Shown here: in pieces, positions 9,134 through 18,151 of the stretch
Layout of the letters: each line of letters opens with the position of its first letter
How positions within the stretch are numbered: position 1 is the first letter of the stretch
DNA from: Streptomyces sp. NBC_01408
Lineage (GTDB): Bacteria; Actinomycetota; Actinomycetes; Streptomycetales; Streptomycetaceae
Direction of reading: 5' to 3'
DNA length: 64,000 nt
Assembly (NCBI RefSeq): GCF_026340255.1
Contig: NZ_JAPEPJ010000001.1
Location: 3,403,001 to 3,467,000 of the forward strand
The notes under the pieces: generated by a model
Told to the model about the DNA's origin: nothing
The model's input: the letters and a program-made list of their open reading frames with translations, nothing else
The model's database searches: none
Made by a program: the position numbers and the translations under genes

Positions 9134-10495
9134 ATGCCGGCCAAGCAAATGCTGCCGGGGCGGCGGCCGTCCGCCGTCAGGCCGAGGGGCCGCAGCCGCC
9201 CGGTGGCGAACGTGAAGCGGCCCGCCGGGCGCGGGCCGCTGGCACGGGTGCGGCGTACGCAGCGGCAGTTGCGCAAGGCCTGGGACCGTCCGCTCACCGC
9301 GTATTACCTGATCTTCGGCAGCTCGCTGCTCATCACCGTGCTCGGCCTGGTGATGGTCTACTCGGCCTCCATGATCAAGGCGCTCCAGCTCGGCCTGGGG
9401 GACGCGTACTTCTTCAAGAAGCAGTTCCTGGCCGCCCTGCTGGGCACCGGACTCCTGCTGATCGCCTCCCGGATGCCCGTCAAACTGCACCGCGCGCTCT
9501 CCTACCCGGTGCTCGCGGGAACCCTCTTCCTGATGGCCCTGGTGCAGATCCCCGGGATAGGGGTGTCCATCAACGGCAACCAGAATTGGATCTCCCTTGG
9601 CGGTCCGTTCATGCTCCAGCCCAGTGAGTTCGGCAAACTGGCCCTGATCCTGTGGGGCGCCGACCTGCTGGCGCGCAAGGGCGACAAGGGGCTGCTGAGC
9701 CAGTGGAAGCACCTGCTGGTGCCGCTGGTCCCGGTGGCCTTCCTGCTGCTCGGGCTGATCATGCTGGGCGGGGACATGGGCACCGCGATGATCCTCGGCG
9801 CCATCCTGTTCGGCCTGCTGTGGCTGGCCGGGGCGCCGACGAGGCTGTTCGTGGGGGTGCTGGCGTTCGCGGGTGTGATCGTCGCACTGCTCATCAAGAC
9901 GAGCCCGCACCGGATGGACCGGCTGGAGTGCCTCGGCGCGACACAGCCGGGCAAGAACGACCTCTGCTGGCAGGCCGTCCACGGAATCTATGCCCTCGCC
10001 TCCGGCGGATGGTTTGGTTCCGGTTTGGGTGCCAGCGTGGAAAAATGGGGGCAACTGCCCGAAGCCCACACCGACTTCATCTTCGCCATCACCGGGGAGG
10101 AACTGGGTCTGGCGGGGACGCTGTCGGTGCTCGCCCTGTTCGCGGCTCTAGGCTATGCGGGTATCCGCGTGGCCGGACGCACGGAGGAGTCCTTCGTACG
10201 GTTTGCCGCGGGAGGCGTGACCACCTGGATCACGGCGCAGGCCGTGATCAACATCGGTGCGGTGCTCGGCCTGCTGCCGATCGCCGGAGTCCCGCTCCCG
10301 CTGTTCTCCTACGGAGGTTCAGCCCTGCTGCCGACCATGTTCGCGGTCGGACTGCTCATCGCCTTCGCGCGGGAGGAGCCGGCCGCGCGCGCGGCCCTCG
10401 CGATGCGTCAGCCGAAAACCGGCTGGAAGCGGACCGTGGTGAGATGGAAGTCGATGAGACGGCGCGTCAAGAAGCGTCCGTCCGGAGAGCGGTGA
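9134..10495 (+). CDS. ftsW: Lipid II polymerase FtsW (SEDS family)
   Basis: This SEDS-family glycosyltransferase polymerises lipid II at the septum in partnership with FtsI. The 453 residues have a basic cytoplasmic N-terminus (to about 50), about ten transmembrane segments, the SEDS signatures GNQNWISLG, LQPSEFGKLAL and AHTDFIFAITGEELG, and the late PLPLFSYGGSA motif. A GAGGGGAAG ribosome-binding site precedes the ATG. The 63-bp gap after murD is short enough for co-transcription. Confidence 0.95.
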   Translation: MPAKQMLPGRRPSAVRPRGRSRPVANVKRPAGRGPLARVRRTQRQLRKAWDRPLTAYYLIFGSSLLITVLGLVMVYSASMIKALQLGLGDAYFFKKQFLAALLGTGLLLIASRMPVKLHRALSYPVLAGTLFLMALVQIPGIGVSINGNQNWISLGGPFMLQPSEFGKLALILWGADLLARKGDKGLLSQWKHLLVPLVPVAFLLLGLIMLGGDMGTAMILGAILFGLLWLAGAPTRLFVGVLAFAGVIVALLIKTSPHRMDRLECLGATQPGKNDLCWQAVHGIYALASGGWFGSGLGASVEKWGQLPEAHTDFIFAITGEELGLAGTLSVLALFAALGYAGIRVAGRTEESFVRFAAGGVTTWITAQAVINIGAVLGLLPIAGVPLPLFSYGGSALLPTMFAVGLLIAFAREEPAARAALAMRQPKTGWKRTVVRWKSMRRRVKKRPSGER

Positions 10496-10501
10496 ATTTC
10501 G

Positions 10502-11596
10502 GTGCATGTCGTACTCGCCGGTGGGGGGACCGCCGGCCACATCGAGCCGGCGCTCGCCCTCGCGGACGCCCTGCGCAGGCAGGACCCTTCAGTGGGCATC
10601 ACCGCCCTGGGCACGGAGCGCGGACTCGAAACCCGCCTGGTGCCGGAGCGCGGCTACGAGCTCGGGCTGATCCCCGCAGTGCCGCTGCCCCGCAAGCCGA
10701 CCCCGGAGCTGATCACCGTCCCCGGGCGGCTGCGCGGCACGATCAAGGCCGCGGAGGAGATCCTCATCCGCACCAAGGCCGACTGCGTCGTCGGATTCGG
10801 CGGCTACGTGGCCCTGCCCGGCTACCTCGCGGCCAAGCGGCTCGGGGTGCCGATCATCGTCCACGAGGCCAACGCCCGGCCCGGACTGGCCAATAAGATC
10901 GGCTCCCGGTACGCGCACGCCGTCGCGGTCTCCACCCCCGACAGCAAGCTGCGCGGGGCCCGCTACGTGGGCATCCCGCTGCGGCGCTCGATCTCCACCC
11001 TCGACCGGGCCGCGGTCCGCCCCGAGGCGCGCGCCGCCTTCGGCCTGGACCCGAACCTGCCGACGCTGCTGGTCTCCGGCGGCTCGCAGGGCGCCCGCCG
11101 CCTCAACGAGACGATCCAGCAGATCGCTCCGACCCTCCAGCGCTCCGGGATCCAGATCCTGCACGCGGTGGGTCCGAAGAACGAACTGCCGCGTGTCGAC
11201 AACATGCCCGGGATGCCGCCGTATGTGCCGGTACCGTACGTGGACCGGATGGATCTCGCGTACGCCGCCGCCGACATGATGCTGTGCCGCGCGGGCGCGA
11301 TGACCGTCGCCGAACTGTCCGCCGTCGGGCTTCCCGCCGCCTACGTCCCGCTGCCGATCGGCAACGGCGAACAGCGGCTCAACGCCCAGCCGGTGGTCAA
11401 GGCCGGAGGCGGTCTGCTGGTGGACGACGCGGAACTGACGCCCGAGTGGGTGCTCAGCCAGGTCCTCCCGGTGCTGTCCGATCCGCACCGCCTGTACGAG
11501 ATGTCCCGCGCCGCCGGTGAGTTCGGCCGCCGGGACGCCGACGAACTGCTGGTCGGCATGGTGTACGAGGCGATCGCGGCCCACCGGGCCCGCTGA
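10502..11596 (+). CDS. murG: UDP-GlcNAc:lipid I GlcNAc transferase MurG
   Basis: This peripheral GT28-family glycosyltransferase converts lipid I to lipid II on the inner face of the membrane. The 364 residues start with the N-terminal glycine-rich loop GGGTAGH (residues 7-13), then [36 protein letters not shown] and [20 protein letters not shown]. The acceptor/donor loop reads [11 protein letters not shown], which differs from the PGDHQ form of the paralogue at 27961-29166. It follows ftsW after 6 nt. This copy is the housekeeping MurG by position. Confidence 0.96.
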   Translation: MHVVLAGGGTAGHIEPALALADALRRQDPSVGITALGTERGLETRLVPERGYELGLIPAVPLPRKPTPELITVPGRLRGTIKAAEEILIRTKADCVVGFGGYVALPGYLAAKRLGVPIIVHEANARPGLANKIGSRYAHAVAVSTPDSKLRGARYVGIPLRRSISTLDRAAVRPEARAAFGLDPNLPTLLVSGGSQGARRLNETIQQIAPTLQRSGIQILHAVGPKNELPRVDNMPGMPPYVPVPYVDRMDLAYAAADMMLCRAGAMTVAELSAVGLPAAYVPLPIGNGEQRLNAQPVVKAGGGLLVDDAELTPEWVLSQVLPVLSDPHRLYEMSRAAGEFGRRDADELLVGMVYEAIAAHRAR

Positions 11597-11628
11597 CGCG
11601 GGAACGCACAGACGCAGGAGGCACAGGA

Positions 11629-12474
11629 GTGGCCGGAGCGACGACCGCACAGCGCGGGACACCGTCTTCCGATCGGCCCGGCCGGTCCGCCCGGAAGGGC
11701 TCCGGTCCTCCCCAGCCCCCCAAGGAGCCCGGCAAGCCCGGGAGATCCGGCCCGCGGGGCCCCGGCGGACGCCTCCGCCGGGGCCCCGCCCTGGCCGCTC
11801 TCGCCGCCGTCGTGGTCCTCGCCGCCGGGGGGACCTGGGCCCTCTACGGCTCCTCCTGGCTCCGCGTCGAGAAGGTCACGGCTACCGGTACCCAGGTGCT
11901 CGACCCCGAGCAGGTCCTGGCCGCCGCGGCCGTTCCGGTCGGCGCACCCCTCGTGACCGTCGACACGGACGAGATCGAGAGCCGGGTCCGCGGACGGCTG
12001 CCCCGTATCGATTCGGTCGATGTGGTGCGGGCCTGGCCGCACGGAATCGGGCTGAAAGTGACGGAACGCAAACCCGTACTGCTCATCAGAAAGGGCGCCG
12101 ACTTCGTAGAAGTGGACGCTTCGGGTGTGCGATTCGACACGGTCGCGAAAGCGCCAGCGGGTGTTCCGGTCCTCGAATTGGACGCCGTGCAGTCCCCGAG
12201 CGCCCGCCGCTTCGACGAAGAGCGGCTGCTGCACGAGGCCGTGTCCGTCGCCGGCGGCCTCCCGCAGCCGATCGCCAAGGAGACCGTGCAGGTCAAGGTG
12301 GGCTCGTACGATTCGGTCGTACTGGAGTTGACCGGAGGCCGGACCGTGAGGTGGGGGAGCGGCGAACAGGGTGAGGCGAAGGGCCGAGCGCTGACCGCCC
12401 TGCTGAAGGCCGCGCCCAAGGCCGGTCACTTCGACGTGAGCGTCCCCACCGCCCCTGCGGTGTCCGGGAGTTGA
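11629..12474 (+). CDS. ftsQ: Cell division protein FtsQ
   Basis: This bitopic divisome protein bridges the Z-ring side and the FtsW/FtsI synthase. The 281 residues comprise a Pro/Gly/Arg-rich cytoplasmic tail (to about 50), one transmembrane helix (ALAALAAVVVLAAGGTWAL), a POTRA domain beginning WLRVEKVTATGTQVLDPEQV, and the beta domain with WPHGIGLKVTERKPV. A strong AGGAGG site lies about 8 nt before the GTG start. It is separated from ftsZ by 279 bp of regulatory DNA. Confidence 0.95.
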   Translation: MAGATTAQRGTPSSDRPGRSARKGSGPPQPPKEPGKPGRSGPRGPGGRLRRGPALAALAAVVVLAAGGTWALYGSSWLRVEKVTATGTQVLDPEQVLAAAAVPVGAPLVTVDTDEIESRVRGRLPRIDSVDVVRAWPHGIGLKVTERKPVLLIRKGADFVEVDASGVRFDTVAKAPAGVPVLELDAVQSPSARRFDEERLLHEAVSVAGGLPQPIAKETVQVKVGSYDSVVLELTGGRTVRWGSGEQGEAKGRALTALLKAAPKAGHFDVSVPTAPAVSGS

Positions 12475-12564
12475 CGTCGAGTCGAACAGCGACGCACCCT
12501 GGTTGGCCAGCGATACGGGTGATCACATAGGGTGAAAAGAAAAACGGGAGGTTCGGCGTGTTCG

Positions 12565-12594
12565 TTGAACCCGCGCTACTTGTCGACTTAGTGT
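12565..12594 (+). promoter_or_regulatory. Candidate sigma-70-type promoter for ftsZ
   Basis: TTGAAC (12565-12570) and TAGTGT (12589-12594) are separated by 18 bp; TTAGTG with a 17-bp spacer is the alternative. This is the best HrdB-like pair in the 279-bp ftsQ-ftsZ gap. Streptomyces ftsZ is known to have several promoters in this gap, including one raised during sporulation; I cannot assign this box to a named promoter. Confidence 0.5.
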
Positions 12595-12626
12595 CCTGTT
12601 CGGAAGAGTCCAAGGAACAGACACAC

Positions 12627-12653
12627 CCCTAACCCTAAACTTCAGGGTGAGGG
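12627..12653 (+). promoter_or_regulatory. Imperfect inverted repeat in the ftsZ leader
   Basis: CCCTAACCCT and AGGGTGAGGG form a 10-bp stem with one mismatch around a 7-nt loop, about 30 nt downstream of the predicted -10 and 100 nt before the ftsZ start. It could be an operator or a 5'-UTR hairpin. Confidence 0.4.
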
Positions 12654-12753
12654 TTCGGGTCGGCGCGTTCGGACCGTCCCTATTTCGGCATCAGTCGTCG
12701 CAACGCAGGCCCGCGAGGCGGCGACACGTAACTCGAGGCGAGAGGCCTTCGAC

Positions 12754-13959
12754 GTGGCAGCACCGCAGAACTACCTCGCAGTCATCAAGGTCATCGGTGT
12801 CGGCGGCGGTGGTGTCAATGCCATCAACCGAATGATCGAGGTCGGTCTCAAGGGCGTCGAGTTCATCGCCATCAACACGGACGCCCAGGCGCTGTTGATG
12901 AGCGACGCCGACGTCAAGCTCGACGTCGGCCGGGAACTCACCCGCGGCCTCGGCGCCGGCGCCAACCCGGCCGTCGGTCGCAAGGCGGCAGAGGACCACC
13001 GCGAGGAGATCGAGGAGGTCCTCAAGGGGGCCGACATGGTCTTCGTCACCGCCGGCGAGGGCGGCGGCACCGGCACCGGCGGCGCGCCCGTCGTCGCCAA
13101 CATCGCGCGCTCGCTGGGCGCCCTGACGATCGGCGTGGTCACCCGCCCGTTCACCTTCGAGGGCCGGCGCCGCGCGAACCAGGCGGAGGACGGCATCGCC
13201 GAGCTCCGCGAAGAGGTCGACACCCTCATCGTCATCCCCAACGACCGGCTGCTGTCCATCTCGGACCGCCAGGTCAGCGTGCTCGACGCCTTCAAGTCGG
13301 CCGACCAGGTCCTGCTCTCGGGCGTCCAGGGCATCACCGACCTCATCACCACCCCGGGTCTGATCAACCTCGACTTCGCCGACGTCAAGTCCGTGATGTC
13401 CGAGGCCGGCTCGGCCCTGATGGGCATCGGCTCGGCCCGCGGCGACGACCGCGCCGTGGCCGCCGCCGAGATGGCGATCTCCTCGCCGCTGCTGGAGGCG
13501 TCCATCGACGGCGCCCGCGGCGTGCTGCTCTCCATCTCCGGCGGCTCGGACCTCGGTCTCTTCGAGATCAACGAGGCCGCGCAGCTGGTCAGCGAGGCCG
13601 CGCACCCCGAGGCGAACATCATCTTCGGCGCCGTCATCGACGACGCGCTGGGCGACGAGGTGCGGGTCACCGTGATCGCCGCCGGGTTCGACGGCGGACA
13701 GCCCCCGGCCCGCCGGGACAACGTCATCGGCGCCGCGTCCACCAAGCGCGAGGAGCCCGCCCCGGCTCCCGTCCGCGCCCCCGAGCCGGTCCGCCCGGCC
13801 TTCGGCGGACTCGGCTCGGTCACCCCGCGCGAGGAGCCCCCGGCCCCCGTCGAGGCGGCCCCGGCCGAGGCCCAGGCCCCCGCGCCGCAGGTTCCGACGG
13901 CCCGGCCGTACCAGGACAGCCCGGCCGAGGAACTGGATGTCCCGGACTTCTTGAAGTGA
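12754..13959 (+). CDS. ftsZ: Tubulin-like GTPase FtsZ
   Basis: FtsZ polymerises with GTP into the Z-ring (in Streptomyces, vegetative cross-walls and sporulation ladders) and recruits the divisome. The 401 residues contain the tubulin signature GGGTGTG at 103-109, the NTDAQAL and T7-loop [11 protein letters not shown] motifs, a Pro/Ala-rich linker, and the conserved C-terminal tail ELDVPDFLK that binds SepF and other partners. The GTG start follows GAGAGG. Its stop overlaps the pgeF start by 4 nt. Confidence 0.99.
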   Translation: MAAPQNYLAVIKVIGVGGGGVNAINRMIEVGLKGVEFIAINTDAQALLMSDADVKLDVGRELTRGLGAGANPAVGRKAAEDHREEIEEVLKGADMVFVTAGEGGGTGTGGAPVVANIARSLGALTIGVVTRPFTFEGRRRANQAEDGIAELREEVDTLIVIPNDRLLSISDRQVSVLDAFKSADQVLLSGVQGITDLITTPGLINLDFADVKSVMSEAGSALMGIGSARGDDRAVAAAEMAISSPLLEASIDGARGVLLSISGGSDLGLFEINEAAQLVSEAAHPEANIIFGAVIDDALGDEVRVTVIAAGFDGGQPPARRDNVIGAASTKREEPAPAPVRAPEPVRPAFGGLGSVTPREEPPAPVEAAPAEAQAPAPQVPTARPYQDSPAEELDVPDFLK

Positions 13960-14687
13960 CACCGGAGCAGCACAGCGTGGGCGGCGCCCACTTCGCCTTC
14001 ACCGACCGGTGGGGCGGAGTGAGCGCCGTTCCGTACGAAGAGCTCAACCTCGGCGGCGCGGTCGGAGACGACCCGGCCGCCGTTCTCGCGAACCGGGCGC
14101 TCGCCGCCCGGTCCCTCGGCCTGGAACCGGACCGGGTGGTCTGGATGAACCAGGTCCACGGCCGGGACGTGGCCGTGGTCGACGGACCCTGGGGCGCGCA
14201 GGCGGACGTCCCGGCCGTGGACGCGGTGGTGACCGCCCGTCGGGGGCTGGCCCTCGCCGTGCTCACCGCCGACTGCACGCCGGTCCTGCTCGCCGACCCC
14301 GTCGCCGGGGTCGCGGGCGCCGCGCACGCGGGCCGGCCCGGGCTGGTCGCCGGGGTGGTGCCCGCCGCAGTCGAGGCCATGGTCTCGCTGGGGGCCGAGC
14401 CGGGGCGGATCGTCGCCCGGACCGGGCCCGCGGTCTGCGGACGCTGTTACGAAGTGCCCGCCGAGATGCGGGAGGCGGTGGCCGGGGCGGTACCGGCAGC
14501 CCGGGCCGAGACCAGCTGGGGGACGCCCGCCGTCGACGTGGTCGCCGGGGTGCACGCCCAGCTCGCCGCGGCGGGGGTGATGGACGTCCGCGGATCCGGG
14601 GTCTGCACACTGGAGTCGCGGGACCACTTCTCGTACCGCCGTGACCGGGTGACCGGGCGGCTTGCCGGATATGTCTGGTTGGGCTGA
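13956..14687 (+). CDS. pgeF: YfiH/YlmD family protein (peptidoglycan editing factor PgeF)
   Basis: The 243-residue protein belongs to the multicopper-polyphenol-oxidase-like DUF152 family, whose E. coli member edits peptidoglycan precursors by cleaving wrong amino acids. Visible motifs are [24 protein letters not shown] and [12 protein letters not shown], plus a conserved Cys pair region CGRCYEVP. The AHAG motif is followed by RPG instead of the WRG seen in many homologues. The GTG overlaps ftsZ, consistent with the ylmD position in Gram-positive division clusters. The actual substrate in Streptomyces is not shown by the sequence. Confidence 0.85.
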   Translation: MTPEQHSVGGAHFAFTDRWGGVSAVPYEELNLGGAVGDDPAAVLANRALAARSLGLEPDRVVWMNQVHGRDVAVVDGPWGAQADVPAVDAVVTARRGLALAVLTADCTPVLLADPVAGVAGAAHAGRPGLVAGVVPAAVEAMVSLGAEPGRIVARTGPAVCGRCYEVPAEMREAVAGAVPAARAETSWGTPAVDVVAGVHAQLAAAGVMDVRGSGVCTLESRDHFSYRRDRVTGRLAGYVWLG

Positions 14688-14690
14688 GGG

Positions 14691-15410
14691 ATGACGGATC
14701 GTAAGTCGGAGCTCGCGGAGAACCTCGCGCGGGTGGAGGAACGTATCTCGTCCGCCTGCGCGGCCGCGGGACGCAAGCGGGAAGAGCTCACGCTCATCGT
14801 GGTCACCAAGACCTACCCCGCGAGCGACGTACGACTGCTGGCGGACCTGGGCGTCCGTCATGTTGCGGAGAATCGTGACCAGGACGCCGCCCCCAAGGCC
14901 GCGGCCTGCGCGGATCTGCCCCTCGACTGGCATTTCGTCGGTCAGTTGCAGACGAACAAAGTCCGTTCCGTGGCGGGATACGCGCACGAGGTGCAGTCGG
15001 TCGACCGGCCGAAGCTCGTGACCGCCCTCTCGGCGGCCGCCGTACAGGCGGGGCGGGAGCTCGGCTGCCTCGTGCAGATCGCCCTCGACGCCGAGTCGGG
15101 GGCGCGCGGGACCCGGGGCGGCGCGGCGCCAGAACAGCTCGCCGAGCTGGCGGACCTCGTGGCCGGGGCGCCGGGACTGCGGATCGACGGGGTGATGACC
15201 GTGGCTCCGCTGGCCGGCCCGTACGCGGGGCGCGAACAAGCCGCGTTCGAGCGGCTGGTGGAATTGTCATCCCGCCTGCGCGCGGACCATCCGGCTGCCA
15301 CGATGGTGTCGGCCGGGATGAGCGCAGACCTGGAACAGGCCGTTGCGGCCGGTGCGACACATGTACGCGTCGGCACTGCGGTACTCGGCGCGAGACCCCG
15401 GCTCGGGTAA
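14691..15410 (+). CDS. ylmE: PLP-binding homeostasis protein YlmE/YggS
   Basis: This 239-residue protein is of the YggS/PROSC family, which binds pyridoxal phosphate without known catalysis and balances PLP and amino-acid pools. It has the alanine-racemase-like TIM barrel N-terminus, with the PLP lysine in VVTKTYP and the motifs HVAENRDQDAAPKA, WHFVGQLQTNK and VSAGMSADLEQAVAAGATHVRVGTA. It starts 3 nt after pgeF, so it is probably co-translated. The family usually has GMSxD followed by E-AI as here. Confidence 0.9.
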   Translation: MTDRKSELAENLARVEERISSACAAAGRKREELTLIVVTKTYPASDVRLLADLGVRHVAENRDQDAAPKAAACADLPLDWHFVGQLQTNKVRSVAGYAHEVQSVDRPKLVTALSAAAVQAGRELGCLVQIALDAESGARGTRGGAAPEQLAELADLVAGAPGLRIDGVMTVAPLAGPYAGREQAAFERLVELSSRLRADHPAATMVSAGMSADLEQAVAAGATHVRVGTAVLGARPRLG

Positions 15411-15559
15411 CGTCGCGAAGAAAGTCGGACCACAGCAGAAAATATGGTCATTCCCGCTGATGGGCGGGCAGACCACGTGGATCGCGGGCAGTTGGTGACA
15501 TTCGTGACACGGCGGCACCTGCGACAGGGCGATCCACCACAGAGCGGAGGACTCAGAGA

Positions 15560-16177
15560 ATGGCCGGCGCGATGCGCAAGATGGCGGTCTACCTCGGCCT
15601 CGTGGAGGACGACCGGTACGACAACCCGGGGTACGACCCCGACGACGAATTCGAGCCCGAGCCGGAACCGGAGCGAGCCCGGGAGCGGGACCGCCGCCAA
15701 CAGCCGGTCCACCAAACGCCCGTAACGGACGAACCGGTACGAGTCGTCCAGCCTCCGGCGCAGCGGGAACCCATCCCAATTCCGGTGGAAAACGGACGTC
15801 CTGCGCGAATCGCCCCCGTGGCATCCATCACACCTGACCGCACCAACCTGGAGAAGAACGCCCCCGTGATCATGCCCAAGGTCGTCTCCGAGCGGGAGCC
15901 GTACCGCATCACGACGCTGCACCCCCGGACCTACAACGAGGCCCGTACCATCGGGGAACACTTCCGTGAGGGCACTCCGGTGATCATGAATCTCACGGAG
16001 ATGGACGACACGGACGCCAAGCGTCTGGTGGACTTCGCCGCCGGTCTTGTCTTCGGTCTGCACGGCAGTATTGAACGCGTGACACAGAAGGTGTTCCTGC
16101 TGTCGCCTGCTAACGTCGATGTCACGGCGGAGGACAAGGCCCGCATCGCGGAGGGCGGGTTCTTCAACCAAAGCTAG
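15560..16177 (+). CDS. sepF: Cell division protein SepF
   Basis: SepF anchors FtsZ to the membrane and organises Z-rings in actinobacteria, which lack FtsA. The 205 residues begin [18 protein letters not shown], a membrane-binding amphipathic segment, followed by an acidic/basic linker and the SepF core ([17 protein letters not shown] to [13 protein letters not shown]). A GCGGAGGA site lies upstream of the ATG. The 149-bp gap after ylmE may contain a separate promoter; it includes a GTGACA direct repeat near 15495-15510, but I could not define a clear box. Confidence 0.96.
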   Translation: MAGAMRKMAVYLGLVEDDRYDNPGYDPDDEFEPEPEPERARERDRRQQPVHQTPVTDEPVRVVQPPAQREPIPIPVENGRPARIAPVASITPDRTNLEKNAPVIMPKVVSEREPYRITTLHPRTYNEARTIGEHFREGTPVIMNLTEMDDTDAKRLVDFAAGLVFGLHGSIERVTQKVFLLSPANVDVTAEDKARIAEGGFFNQS

Positions 16178-16237
16178 ACCGATCCTTCAGATACGGGACC
16201 GGGAACAGAGCGAGAAACGGGGAGAGGGAAGCGCGGG

Positions 16238-16534
16238 ATGGGTGTCGCACTGCAGGTCGTCTACATCGCGCTGATGTGCTTCCTCATCGTGCTGATCTTC
16301 CGACTGGTCATGGACTACGTGTTCCAGTTCGCACGTTCATGGACGCCCGGCAAGGCGATGGTGGTCGTTCTGGAGGCCACCTACACTGTCACCGATCCAC
16401 CGCTCAAGCTTCTCCGGCGGTTCATCCCGCCGTTGCGTCTCGGGGGCGTGGCACTCGACCTGTCCTTCTTCGTTCTGATGATCATCGTTTACATCCTCAT
16501 CAGTTTCGTGAGCACCGCTGCGAGAAGCGTGTGA
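16238..16534 (+). CDS. ylmG: YggT family membrane protein YlmG
   Basis: A 98-residue protein with two transmembrane segments (IALMCFLIVLIFRLVMDYVF and LSFFVLMIIVYILISFV) separated by a cytoplasmic loop with the family motif DPPLKLLRRFIPPLRLGGVALDLS. YggT/YlmG proteins sit beside sepF in many Gram-positive bacteria and have been linked to division and envelope function without a defined biochemical role. An ATG following GGGAGAGGGAAG is used as the start. Confidence 0.9.
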   Translation: MGVALQVVYIALMCFLIVLIFRLVMDYVFQFARSWTPGKAMVVVLEATYTVTDPPLKLLRRFIPPLRLGGVALDLSFFVLMIIVYILISFVSTAARSV

Positions 16535-16616
16535 ACGATGTGCTTCCCCGCAGGCGCGGGGACAGTCCCGATACGGTCTTGCCGACTGCCGACGACTACG
16601 TAGAGGTGAAGAAGAC

Positions 16617-17843
16617 ATGCCGCTGACCCCCGAGGACGTGCGGAACAAGCAGTTCACGACCGTCCGCCTCCGAGAAGGCTATGACGAGGACGAGGTCGAT
16701 GCCTTCCTCGACGAGGTCGAGTCCGAGCTGACGCGCCTGCTGCGCGAGAACGAGGACCTGCGCGCCAAGCTGGCCGCCGCCACGCGTGCCGCCGCGCAGA
16801 ACCAGCAGCAGCAGGGAATGCGCAAGCCGGAACCCCAGGACCAGCGAGGCCCCGGTGCCCCCGTGCCCGCGGCCATATCCGGCCCGCCGCAGCAGCAGCA
16901 GCCGCAGATGGGCCCGCCGCAGCTGCCGGGCGGCCAGCCGCAGCTGCCCCCCGGCCCCGGCGGACACGGACCGCAGGGTCCGGGCCCGATGGGCGGCCCC
17001 ATGCAGCAGCACCCCATGGGTGGACCGCAGGGCATGGGTCAGCAGGGCATGGGTCAGCAGGGCATGGGCCAGCAGGGCATGGGCCAGCAGTCCATGGGTG
17101 GCCAGAACCCGCTCGGCCAGCAGATGCAGCAGCCCATGGGCCAGCAGATGCAGCCGATGGGGCAGCAGATGCAGCCCATGGGTCAGCCCATGCACCAGCA
17201 GCAGCCGCAGCTCCCGCAGCAGGGCCCCGGTGGCGACAGTGCCGCCCGCGTCCTGTCGCTGGCCCAGCAGACCGCCGACCAGGCGATCGCGGAGGCCCGT
17301 TCCGAGGCCAACAAGATCGTCGGCGAGGCCCGTTCGCGCGCCGAGGGCCTGGAGCGGGACGCCCGCGCCAAGGCCGACGCGCTGGAGCGGGACGCGCAGG
17401 AGAAGCACCGCGTCGCGATGGGCTCCCTGGAGTCCGCCCGCGCCACGCTGGAGCGCAAGGTCGAGGACCTGCGGGGCTTCGAGCGTGAGTACCGCACGCG
17501 TCTGAAGTCCTACCTGGAGTCGCAGCTGCGCCAGCTGGAGACCCAGGCCGACGACTCCCTGGCCCCGCCGCGCAACCCGGGTGCCCCCTCCCTGCCGCCG
17601 GCGCCGTCGCCCTCGATGGCTCCGGCCGGTGCGATGGGCCACTCCATGGGCGGTCCGTCGATGGGCGGCCCGTCCCCCATGGGCGGTCCCTCCCCGATGG
17701 GCGGAGCCCCGTCCTACGGCGGTCAGCAGCAGATGTCCCCGGCCATGACCCAGCCGATGGCTCCGGTCCGGCCGAATGCTCCGCAGCCGATGCAGGCGCC
17801 GTCGCCGATGCGCGGCTTCCTGATCGACGAGGACGACAACTAG
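16617..17843 (+). CDS. divIVA: Polar growth protein DivIVA (Wag31)
   Basis: This is the coiled-coil polarity determinant that marks hyphal tips and branch sites and recruits the polar growth machinery. The 408 residues contain the N-terminal membrane-binding domain (MPLTPEDVRNKQFTTVRLRE), a first coiled coil to about residue 60, a long Gln/Pro/Gly/Met-rich linker with tandem GMGQQ units (nt 17030-17100), a second coiled coil (about 205-315) and a Met/Gly/Pro-rich tail ending in RGFLIDEDDN. The long linker and tail are typical of streptomycete DivIVA. It is the last gene of the cluster before a convergent repeat pair. Confidence 0.97.
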   Translation: MPLTPEDVRNKQFTTVRLREGYDEDEVDAFLDEVESELTRLLRENEDLRAKLAAATRAAAQNQQQQGMRKPEPQDQRGPGAPVPAAISGPPQQQQPQMGPPQLPGGQPQLPPGPGGHGPQGPGPMGGPMQQHPMGGPQGMGQQGMGQQGMGQQGMGQQSMGGQNPLGQQMQQPMGQQMQPMGQQMQPMGQPMHQQQPQLPQQGPGGDSAARVLSLAQQTADQAIAEARSEANKIVGEARSRAEGLERDARAKADALERDAQEKHRVAMGSLESARATLERKVEDLRGFEREYRTRLKSYLESQLRQLETQADDSLAPPRNPGAPSLPPAPSPSMAPAGAMGHSMGGPSMGGPSPMGGPSPMGGAPSYGGQQQMSPAMTQPMAPVRPNAPQPMQAPSPMRGFLIDEDDN

Positions 17844-17944
17844 GCGCCCCGGCGCCTGTCGGCAGTCGCTTTTCGGGCCGGGCCCGGTTCCCCTACGGGG
17901 GCACCGGGCCCGGCCCGTTCCCGTACCCGGGTGCGGCTCCGTTG

Positions 17945-18068
17945 CCGGGGGCGCTGCCCCCGGACCCCCGCGCCTCAAACGCCGGCGGGGCTGGATTTGG
18001 CTGGGTTGCCCGCAGGGCAATTCCAGCCCCGCCGGCGTTTGAGGCGCGGGTCCGGGCAGAGCCCGGGA
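17945..18068. repeat. Head-to-head repeat pair between divIVA and ileS
   Basis: Two copies of the GCCTCAAACGCCGGCGGG family face each other (about 17966-17998 and 18021-18050), forming arms of about 30 bp around a 22-bp loop, next to a smaller CCGGGGGC/GCCCCCGG palindrome at 17945-17963. They occupy the 308-bp gap between convergent divIVA and ileS, which otherwise holds no gene. The position and foldback suggest a bidirectional terminator, which is inference. Confidence 0.85.
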
Positions 18069-18151
18069 AACGGCGAAAGGGCGGGGCGGGGAGAAACAAA
18101 ACGGCCCGCACCCCCCGGGAAGGGGAGGTACGGGCCGTTCGGTCCGGAGGG

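Noticed and set aside
12627..12640. Telomere-like CCCTAACCCTAAAC near ftsZ.
   Set aside because: Only two units, part of an imperfect hairpin in a core chromosomal leader.
17030..17180. Short tandem repeats that could suggest a CRISPR array.
   Set aside because: They are in frame in divIVA, without spacers, and encode the Gln/Gly/Met-rich linker.
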